Shown here: positions 1 to 6,738 of the stretch, piece by piece | Position numbering within the stretch: the stretch's first letter is position 1 | Layout of the letters: every line of letters begins with the position of its first letter | Origin: an uncultured Methylococcaceae bacterium | Lineage (GTDB): Bacteria; Pseudomonadota; Gammaproteobacteria; Methylococcales; Methylomonadaceae | DNA: 35,591 nt | Direction: 5' to 3' | NCBI GenBank assembly: GCA_903859415.1 | Contig: CAIOMN010000112.1 | Location: 1-35,591, forward strand | Translations under genes and position numbers: made by a program | The notes under the pieces: generated by a model | Databases searched by the model: none | The model's input: the letters and a program-made list of their open reading frames with translations, nothing else | Told to the model about the DNA's origin: nothing

Positions 1-78
1 CATAAGTTATCACTTATTGCTTAATGATCTTTATTATGTTGATATATTCAATTATGTTTATTTTTTAGGCCTTTCATT

Positions 79-933
79 ATGCGCAAGTTACTGATTCATT
101 GTTGTTTTGGGTTTTATCTGGTTTTAAGTCTGCTTATATTTGGGCTAGTCACAACTGCACCTGCTGTCGCTCAGACGTATAGCGTTTCTGTCGTGCCACA
201 GCTTACTCCGGTCGCTATTCATAAGGATTGGGCTCCGATTCTGGAAAAGTTGGGTGCTGAGACAGGTTTAACATTTGAACTCGTTGTAGAGCCTAGCATT
301 CCAGCTTTTGAGGAGACTTTATTAGAAGGAACCCCTGATTTTGCTTTTATGAATCCTTACCACTGCATTATTGCTAAACGACATAAAGGTTATATTCCTC
401 TGCTTAGGGACTCGGCAAACATGCTTGAAGGCATACTTGTAGTTCGTAAGGACAGCGCTATTAATTCTTTAGGAGAACTTAACGAGCAAAGCGTCGCTTT
501 TCCAGCGCCTAATGCCTTCGCGGCTTCGCTCCTCATTAGGGCGCAGTTGGCTAAGAATCATGTCAATATTATTCCGAATTATGTTAAAACCCATAGTAAT
601 GTTTATCGTAGCGTGCTGATTGGTGATGCAATGGCAGGTGGGGGCGTCAACAATACCTTTGAAAGAGAGCCTGCGGATGTGCGTGATCAGTTACGAATTT
701 TATATGTTACGCCGCAGTCCGCACCTCATGCGCTGGAAGCGAATCCACGCATTCCTAAAGCGGTCCGTAATAAAGTAATTGCTAGCTTTATAAAGTTGTC
801 GAAAGACCCCGCTAATGCTGCGTTTTTTGATGGTATTCAAATTCCTAAGCCGGTACCAGCGGATTATTCCCGAGACTACAAGCCACTAGAGGTTCTTGGT
901 CTCGATAAATTCGCTGTGATTGGTAGTCAGTGA
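79..933 (+). CDS. PhnD-type phosphate/phosphonate-family periplasmic binding protein
   Basis: A 284-residue protein of the PhnD/SsuA/transferrin-like substrate-binding fold (Phosphonate-bd family). An N-terminal signal peptide covers about residues 1-31, with a hydrophobic core and an Ala-Val-Ala cleavage site before QTYSVSV. Family-like segments are FAFMNPYHC near residue 90 and the later AMAGGGVNNTFERE block, the usual hinge and lobe-2 signature. An AGG lies 9 bases before the ATG. The stop overlaps the GTG start of a hybrid histidine kinase, and no ABC permease or ATPase lies beside it. I therefore infer a sensory rather than transport role: it would bind a small anion or other ligand in the periplasm and report it to the kinase. 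The ligand cannot be read from the sequence. Family assignment is firm; the sensory role is inferred. Confidence 0.85.
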   Translation: MRKLLIHCCFGFYLVLSLLIFGLVTTAPAVAQTYSVSVVPQLTPVAIHKDWAPILEKLGAETGLTFELVVEPSIPAFEETLLEGTPDFAFMNPYHCIIAKRHKGYIPLLRDSANMLEGILVVRKDSAINSLGELNEQSVAFPAPNAFAASLLIRAQLAKNHVNIIPNYVKTHSNVYRSVLIGDAMAGGGVNNTFEREPADVRDQLRILYVTPQSAPHALEANPRIPKAVRNKVIASFIKLSKDPANAAFFDGIQIPKPVPADYSRDYKPLEVLGLDKFAVIGSQ

Positions 934-3290
934 GTCTTCAGTCAAAAAGCCTGTTTTTCCGGTTGGCGCTTGTAGGCGCGTTGGGTTCACTATTGTCAGT
1001 ATTTGCCCTGGGGACCTATGTTGCCTATAAGCAAGGCAAGGTGGCAACCCAATCGGCATACAACGAATCCTACTTGATAACTAGCGGTCTAGCGACAGCG
1101 GTAGCTTCGGATCTGATTGTTAAAAATTACGGAGACATTGACCAAACGGTTGCTCAAGTGACGAATTTTTCCAATCTTGACCACCTTAATGTCATTAACA
1201 AGCGAGGTAACATTGTCGTTGAGGCCAAACGAGATCAGCAAAAAGGAACATGGGGACTCTTTCATGGCGGAGTAGTGAAATTGCCGAGTGACGATCAACC
1301 ACTTTCTACTATAGTGGATAATCATATCGTGACCTGGATGCCTATTAATGCAGGTAGTTTGGTTGGTTGGGTGCGTTCTGATATGCCTCTGAGTCAGATC
1401 ATAGCGAGTCAGTATCTGATATTTAGAGATACATTCCTGGTTGCATTGCTTTCAGTAGTGTTATCCATAGGGGTGGTTATCATTGCCTTACGTCGCCCGA
1501 TAAAACAGATCAGGATCGCAGCTAATTTTGCTGATGAGTTACCTAAAATACACGGGCAGTTCTTAAGCTTGACATCTTCGACGTCTGAGTTACAGGATCT
1601 TGTTTCGGCGTTAAATCGGGCATCTAAAAAGTTGCATAATCAAGATCAGGAACTAAGAGAATCAAGAGACCTGGCTCATGAAGTTGCCAAGTCAAAGAGT
1701 GAGTTTTTGGCCAATATGAGTCACGAGATACGGACTCCGATGAACGGAATTATCGGACTGACGCAATTGGCGCTTAACTTGCCAACTGATCCTGTGGTTA
1801 AAGACTATCTAAGCAAGGTTTTTAGCTCATCACAAAGTCTGCTCGGAATCCTTAATGATATTCTTGATATCTCAAAGCTTGAAGCGTCTCGTATCAATAT
1901 TGAGACTAGAGCTTTTAATTTGGATCACCTCTTAAGCAACTTGCGCAATATGTTTGAAGAAAGCGCTACGTCTAAAAATATCGAGTTCATTATCGAAGTA
2001 GAGGCGAGTGTGCCACGTCATTTATTAGGGGATGCTATGCGTATTCAGCAGATCATTTCCAATCTGCTTGGCAATGCCATTAAATTCACTGGACAGGGCT
2101 CTGTTGCTGTCAAGGTGTTCCTCCAAAAGCTTGAAAAATCAAAGGCTCAGCTTACTTTCTCCATTGAGGATACAGGCATAGGCATTGCTCAGGAAAACTT
2201 CGATAAACTGTTTCAGCCCTTTAGCCAGGTTGATGGCTCTATTACTCGAAAATTTGGTGGCACCGGATTGGGATTGGTGATCAGCCAGAGTTTGTTAAAA
2301 CTCATGGGTGGAGAATTCGATGTTCACAGTCAACCCGGCCAAGGCACTGCTTTCAGATTTAGCCTTCAGCTCGGCGTTGCTGCCCAAGGCGCAATACAAA
2401 AAAACCGGTCAGGTAGCAAAGTCGGCAATCTCGAACGTAACCTTAAAGAGATTGGCCATAATTTGCAGGGTACAAAAGTTCTGGTTGCTGAGGATCAGCA
2501 CATTAACCAGAAAGTTATCAGCGAATTCCTTCGCCTTGCCGGTATAGCCGCAGTAATTTCCAACAACGGTCAAGAAGCACTGGATCTTCTTGAACAGGAA
2601 GATTTCGATGCTGTCCTGATGGATGTGCATATGCCGGTAATGGATGGGATGGAAGCCACTCGCAACATTCGCAGCCATCTGAAATATGCTCGACTTCCTA
2701 TCATTGCCGTAACGGCTGCGGTTACGCAAGAAGAGCAAGAAAGTTACTTGGCTTGTGGCATGAATGCCGTTTTGGCCAAGCCGGTAAATCCAGGGGGCTT
2801 AATTAAGTTGCTGAGTCAATGGATAGTTAGACAGAGCGGGGATTCTGCCAAGGCAATGCAGTTACCTGTAGAGCAACCGATTTTACAAGAGCATAATCAG
2901 GCCAAGGCGCTTAGCTGGGCAGATCTTTCCCGGGTACTTACGGAGTTCGATCTGGAAAATATCAAGTCTATACCGAAAGACAAGCCTGAATTTCTATTGC
3001 GGATGTTGCAGAAGTTTTTTGATGGTTTCAACGACAAGGCTAAAATCATTACTGATCATATAAACAATGGCGAATTGGATGCGGCAAAAACCATAATACA
3101 TACCATTAAGGGTGTCGCAGGCAATCTGGGCGCTATGAACTTGCACCAAGCTTGTGTCGTGATTGAAAGCCAGCTCAAACAGGGTGAGTTTGATGCGAAA
3201 GAATTCCAGGCATGGCTTAAATCGTTTGACGACACTTTGCTGAATATTGCGGACTTGCTGCATATTCAATTAAGTTGTCCCGAAAAATAA
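930..3290 (+). CDS. BarA-like hybrid sensor histidine kinase/response regulator with Hpt domain
   Basis: A 786-residue tripartite inner-membrane kinase. Order: TM1 about 8-32, a periplasmic segment of about 130 residues, TM2 about 165-187, a short HAMP-like linker, HisKA with the phospho-accepting His265 in SHEIRTPMNG, an HATPase with N box (QQIISNLLGNAIKF) and DTGIGI and GGTGLGL boxes, a receiver domain with Asp565 in LMDVHMPVMDG and Lys in AKPV, and an Hpt domain with His724 in IIHTIKG. All phosphorelay residues are present. It starts with GTG inside the TGA stop of the binding-protein gene (GTGA overlap), so the two are translationally coupled. No DNA-binding response regulator is adjacent, so the Hpt domain must pass phosphate to a partner encoded elsewhere. 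The pair resembles binding-protein/kinase sensors such as TorT-TorS in layout. Confidence 0.93.
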   Translation: MSLQSKSLFFRLALVGALGSLLSVFALGTYVAYKQGKVATQSAYNESYLITSGLATAVASDLIVKNYGDIDQTVAQVTNFSNLDHLNVINKRGNIVVEAKRDQQKGTWGLFHGGVVKLPSDDQPLSTIVDNHIVTWMPINAGSLVGWVRSDMPLSQIIASQYLIFRDTFLVALLSVVLSIGVVIIALRRPIKQIRIAANFADELPKIHGQFLSLTSSTSELQDLVSALNRASKKLHNQDQELRESRDLAHEVAKSKSEFLANMSHEIRTPMNGIIGLTQLALNLPTDPVVKDYLSKVFSSSQSLLGILNDILDISKLEASRINIETRAFNLDHLLSNLRNMFEESATSKNIEFIIEVEASVPRHLLGDAMRIQQIISNLLGNAIKFTGQGSVAVKVFLQKLEKSKAQLTFSIEDTGIGIAQENFDKLFQPFSQVDGSITRKFGGTGLGLVISQSLLKLMGGEFDVHSQPGQGTAFRFSLQLGVAAQGAIQKNRSGSKVGNLERNLKEIGHNLQGTKVLVAEDQHINQKVISEFLRLAGIAAVISNNGQEALDLLEQEDFDAVLMDVHMPVMDGMEATRNIRSHLKYARLPIIAVTAAVTQEEQESYLACGMNAVLAKPVNPGGLIKLLSQWIVRQSGDSAKAMQLPVEQPILQEHNQAKALSWADLSRVLTEFDLENIKSIPKDKPEFLLRMLQKFFDGFNDKAKIITDHINNGELDAAKTIIHTIKGVAGNLGAMNLHQACVVIESQLKQGEFDAKEFQAWLKSFDDTLLNIADLLHIQLSCPEK

Positions 3291-3505
3291 TTCGAGATCA
3301 CTAGCTACCATTTACCTTTACAGTATTGGTAACATTCTTTACACCTATCCAAACTATATTGTATTTTTCTTTTTAACATAAGGCAAAAAACGTGGGTATT
3401 GTAAGACCTGCAAAACCTTCCTGTATCGACTTTGATTGGTGATCTATAAATGGCTCATTTGCAGTTGAGTCACATCGATGATTAATATTGCTAATATGAT
3501 GTGTA

Positions 3506-3544
3506 GGCGTTAATATTTCCCGAAAGGGGAGAAATTAATAAGCC
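3506..3544 (+). promoter_or_regulatory. Hairpin with GNRA tetraloop over the higB-remnant ribosome binding site
   Basis: Positions 3516-3521 (TTTCCC) pair with 3526-3531 (GGGGAG, two G-U pairs) across a GAAA tetraloop. An outer TTAAT/ATTAA stem (3510-3514 with 3534-3538) and a GGC/GCC clamp (3506-3508 with 3542-3544) extend it to the base just before the ATG at 3545. The purine run GGGGAGA, which would be the Shine-Dalgarno sequence of the old higB gene, lies inside the helix. Whether it still controls anything is unknown. Confidence 0.35.
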
Positions 3545-3691
3545 ATGCGGATTATAGTTAAAAGCACTTTAAAAAAGTTTTGGGAGCAGCCCCAATATAG
3601 TGATTCTAAGGCGCAATATAGAAATGCGAGTATTTGCACTAATAACAGAGTTGCTTTTAATATCGGCGGCAATACGAAAGCTTATTGTCTA
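3545..3691 (+). pseudogene. Remnant of a HigB-type mRNA interferase toxin gene
   Basis: The reading frame from 3545 begins MRIIVKSTLKKFWEQPQ and continues KAQYRNASICTNNRVAFNI, which I recognise as the N-terminal start and the central core of HigB/RelE-fold mRNA interferases (normally about 95-105 residues). The roughly 22-28 residues that usually lie between these blocks (the AWY...DWKTP region) are missing without loss of frame, and the C-terminal strand region carrying FIGTH is absent. No higA antitoxin follows. The frame instead runs on into batD. It keeps a good purine-rich ribosome binding site. I read it as a decayed toxin-antitoxin insertion, not a working toxin. The right edge is approximate. 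Confidence 0.8.
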
Positions 3692-3742
3692 ATGCGTAAT
3701 TTTTTAGCTCTTAATTCGCATTTAATATTAATGATTAAAACT

Positions 3743-5476
3743 ATGATATTTACAAAAGAACTATTTAAATCTGGAATTAGCTTTAGGTTATTACCCGCTT
3801 TAGTTTTTTCTCTATTAATAATGGGGTGGTCTCAAAATACAGCAGCAGCTGATATTCAGGCTTCTGTTGACCGGAATCCAGTCAGTTTTGATGAATCATT
3901 CCAGATCATCTTTACCGCCACCGAGTCGCCTGATGATGATCCGAACTTTAGTCCTTTAGAACAAAACTTCACCATACTCAGTCAAAACAATAGTACGAGT
4001 TCCTCATGGATTAATGGAAAATCAACTAAGACGATTCAATGGATAGTGAATGTGATGGCCAAAGAAACGGGCAGTATAGTTATTCCGGCAGTGAGATTTG
4101 GTAAAGATACCAGCCAGGCATTAACTATCTTGGTTACTGATAATGCGGCAAAAAAACAGGTCAATACTGACGAAGAATTATATATTGATGTTGAAGCGAC
4201 ACAGCAAAGCCCTTTTATTCAATCACAGGTTTTTTACACCTTACGTCTGTTTACGCGAGTCGATATTTCTCAAGCCAGACTGAATGAGCCTGAGTTGCCT
4301 GATGCGGTTATTGAACGTTTAGGAGAGGACAATAATTATACGACTCAAGTCAAAGGCGTTAGTTATACTGTCACAGAGCGTAAGTATGCCATTTTTCCTC
4401 AAAAAAGCGGTAAGTTAACTATTAAACCACTGGTATTAACGGCTGAAGTACTGGTTAATAATCCTGGGAGAATCAATCCCTTCTTTAACTCCCAAATGAG
4501 TAAAACAAAACGGGTTGAGTCCAAAGCAGTAACACTGGATGTGAAGCCTGTACCCGCCGCCTTTACAGGAAAACACTGGTTATCTGCTGAACAATTAGTC
4601 ATAAAGGAATCGTGGTCAGGAGACGCTCAGCAAATGAAAGTGGGAGAACCGTTGACCAGAACCCTAACGCTATTGGCAAAAGGAGCAACAGTAGGGCAAC
4701 TTCCTGAATTGAATACAAACCAGACCAGTGAACAGTTAAAAATCTACCCTGATCAACCGGTATTGCAAGAACAGAAAAAACCCGATGGGCTGCTTTCAGT
4801 CAGAGAAGAGAAAACAGCAATCATTCCTTCTAAAGCCGGCAATTACACATTACCCGCCATTGAAATACCCTGGTTCAACACCCAAACCCAAAAGATGGAA
4901 ATTGCCCGGATTTCAGCAACTAAAATCTCTGCAACGGCTGTCGCTGGACAAACAGAGCCAGCCGCTATAACGCCATCAACAATACCCGCTCCCCAGCAAA
5001 TTAATAGTGTAACTGCTGTACAGCAAAGCCCCCAACCAACCAGCCAGGAAACCAGTGTCTGGCAATGGATTTCAGTGTTTTTAGGACTTGGGTGGTTAAC
5101 AACCCTGATTATTTTGTTCCGCAAACGTGCGCCTAAAAAACAGGTCATTGAAGAAGATCCTACTGAAGTCAGCTTAAAGGAAGCTATTAAGCATTTAAAA
5201 GTGGCCTGCAAGCAAAATGACCCACTGGCGGCTAAGAATGCCTTACTGATCTGGGGTAAGCTAAAGTTTAATAGTCATACCTTAGGCTCACTTGCAGAGT
5301 TTTGTGATGCCCGTTTAAGAGATGAAATACTACATCTAAATCAAACACTGTATGGCAAAGCCGTCGGTCAATGGCAGGGTAAAAAACTATTCCAAACCTT
5401 TACTGAATATAAAGCCCTGAAGAAAATTACCTCTCCTACTGAAGATAAAAGCCTGGAACCGCTTTATCGCCTGTAA
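3743..5476 (+). CDS. batD: BatD family protein (aerotolerance-type)
   Basis: A 577-residue exported membrane protein of the BatD family. From the ATG at 3743 the product has a signal peptide (MIFTKELFK, then a hydrophobic stretch, cleavage near NTAAA/DIQ), an extracytoplasmic region opening with the family-typical IQASVDRNPVSFDESFQ, beta-rich repeats, a single TM helix at about residues 438-461 and a basic cytoplasmic tail. BatD proteins usually act with BatA/BatB von Willebrand-A proteins and a MoxR ATPase; none of these is in the window. The open frame extends upstream to 3545, but that 66-residue extension is a higB relic that would bury the signal peptide, so I chose 3743 although no clear ribosome binding site precedes it (3692 and 3731 are alternatives). 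trmN6 starts one base after its stop. Confidence 0.85.
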   Translation: MIFTKELFKSGISFRLLPALVFSLLIMGWSQNTAAADIQASVDRNPVSFDESFQIIFTATESPDDDPNFSPLEQNFTILSQNNSTSSSWINGKSTKTIQWIVNVMAKETGSIVIPAVRFGKDTSQALTILVTDNAAKKQVNTDEELYIDVEATQQSPFIQSQVFYTLRLFTRVDISQARLNEPELPDAVIERLGEDNNYTTQVKGVSYTVTERKYAIFPQKSGKLTIKPLVLTAEVLVNNPGRINPFFNSQMSKTKRVESKAVTLDVKPVPAAFTGKHWLSAEQLVIKESWSGDAQQMKVGEPLTRTLTLLAKGATVGQLPELNTNQTSEQLKIYPDQPVLQEQKKPDGLLSVREEKTAIIPSKAGNYTLPAIEIPWFNTQTQKMEIARISATKISATAVAGQTEPAAITPSTIPAPQQINSVTAVQQSPQPTSQETSVWQWISVFLGLGWLTTLIILFRKRAPKKQVIEEDPTEVSLKEAIKHLKVACKQNDPLAAKNALLIWGKLKFNSHTLGSLAEFCDARLRDEILHLNQTLYGKAVGQWQGKKLFQTFTEYKALKKITSPTEDKSLEPLYRL

Positions 5477-5477
5477 T

Positions 5478-6191
5478 ATGTCAAGCTTTCACTTTCAGCA
5501 GTTTTCGGTTGTTCAAAACCGATCTGCGATGAAAGTCTGTACAGACGCGGTTTTATTTGCAGCAATGGCACCGGTTAATCGGGGCGCCCATGTTTTAGAT
5601 ATTGGTGCAGGAACGGGGGTTTTATCTTTAATGGCGGCTCAATTAGGCGCAGCCCATGTCACGGCTGTCGAATTAACGCAACCAGGCTATGAAGAGGCTC
5701 AATTCAACTTCCAACAAAGCCCTTGGGCAGATCGCCTGAGGGCTGTACATCAGGATATTCAAAGCTTTGCTAATGAAAGTACCGATCATTATGACCTTAT
5801 CATTTGCAACCCACCTTTTTTTAAAAATCACAGCAAGGCAACAGATTCGCTGAGGCATATTGCTCGACATAATGACCAATTATCTTTTGACGATTTAATC
5901 AAAAGCGCCGAGCATTTATTGTCTGAACAGGGCATATTTTATGTATTACTCCCTGCTCATGCCATAGAACGGTTTACTCAACTCGCACAAGAAGCGGGAC
6001 TGCATTTAAGTCATCGCACAGACTTTAGGGGCTACAGCCATAATAATGCCAAAGTGTCGGCGCTTAGGTACTGCCGTTCCGCCGCCATACTTTGTAAAAC
6101 GTTATTAACGATTTATGCAGCACATAACGCCTATTCTCAAGAAAGTGAGCATTATTTATCACCCTTTCTTTTAAGATTTTCCAAGCTGTAA
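5478..6191 (+). CDS. trmN6: tRNA1(Val) (adenine(37)-N6)-methyltransferase
   Basis: A 237-residue class I SAM-dependent methyltransferase matching TrmN6 (YfiC), which methylates N6 of A37 in tRNA1(Val). It opens with FHFQQFSVVQNRSAMKVCTD, the family signature in which the KVCTDAV segment precedes the SAM-binding loop DIGAGTGVLSLMAA (about residues 42-55). The adenine-N6 catalytic motif NPPFF lies at about 111-115. Length agrees with E. coli YfiC (245). It sits one base after the batD stop (TAATATG), so it depends on batD translation or transcription. No other methyltransferase subfamily combines this N-terminus with NPPFF. Confidence 0.9.
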   Translation: MSSFHFQQFSVVQNRSAMKVCTDAVLFAAMAPVNRGAHVLDIGAGTGVLSLMAAQLGAAHVTAVELTQPGYEEAQFNFQQSPWADRLRAVHQDIQSFANESTDHYDLIICNPPFFKNHSKATDSLRHIARHNDQLSFDDLIKSAEHLLSEQGIFYVLLPAHAIERFTQLAQEAGLHLSHRTDFRGYSHNNAKVSALRYCRSAAILCKTLLTIYAAHNAYSQESEHYLSPFLLRFSKL

Positions 6192-6268
6192 TAAGCCCAA
6201 CTCATTGAGTTAATGCTAAAAAGTCGATGATAACAACGCGACTAAGTGTTGCAATACCGCAGACCCAA

Positions 6269-6664
6269 TCATCTAATCACTTTATGACCACGACCACTCA
6301 TGCAATTGTTATAAGAACTTTTGTATTTATCTTCTGCACCGACACCTTTATACGCTCCACCACCTAAACCACCTACGGTTGCACCAAGCGCTGCGCCTGT
6401 ACCAGGACTTCCAGCAATAGCGCCTAACAGAGCACCACCCGCCGCACCCACTAAGGCACCAGTACCTGCACCTATTGCAGTTTCAGATGCTGTCCCACCA
6501 GAAGCCTTACTGGCAAGTTGCTTACACTCAGCCATGTCTTGATTAATTCGATATGCATTAGGATCATTATAGGCATCAATGGTCGGAGTCCAACCGCCTT
6601 GACTGGCACAAGCTGTTAATAAAATACTACTTATTAAAGCACCAACAGTTGTCAATTTTTTCAT
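6269..6664 (-). CDS. Glycine-zipper lipoprotein
   Basis: A 131-residue lipoprotein. It has a lipobox signal peptide (LISSILLTAC, Cys at about 19), then a short region with two further cysteines, then a glycine-zipper segment (about residues 66-107, repeats of GxxxG such as GALVGAAGGALLG). Glycine zippers of this kind form hairpin-like membrane segments in Rick_17kDa/SlyB/YMGG-type outer-membrane lipoproteins. The reading frame can start at a GTG at 6673, but that GTG lies in the ribosome binding sequence AAAGGTGAG of the ATG at 6664, so I prefer 6664. It stands alone, convergent with trmN6. Role inferred: envelope integrity; no substrate is known. Confidence 0.85.
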   Translation of the reverse strand: MKKLTTVGALISSILLTACASQGGWTPTIDAYNDPNAYRINQDMAECKQLASKASGGTASETAIGAGTGALVGAAGGALLGAIAGSPGTGAALGATVGGLGGGAYKGVGAEDKYKSSYNNCMSGRGHKVIR

Positions 6665-6738
6665 ATTGCTCACCTTTAAAAGTTATTGTTTCAGTCTATT
6701 AATTTAACATGAATGCCCAATGAACAACCGATTTAAGA

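Noticed and set aside
1-78. Promoter of the binding-protein gene
   Set aside because: TTGCTT and TATATT-like hexamers are present but their spacing (20 bases) is poor in this AT-rich stretch.
3545-5476. A 643-residue BatD starting at 3545
   Set aside because: The first 66 residues match HigB fragments and would place the signal peptide inside the protein; the start at 3743 (or 3692/3731) fits better.
6321-6542. A 73-residue plus-strand frame rich in Pro and Ala
   Set aside because: It is the antisense shadow of the glycine-zipper coding sequence.
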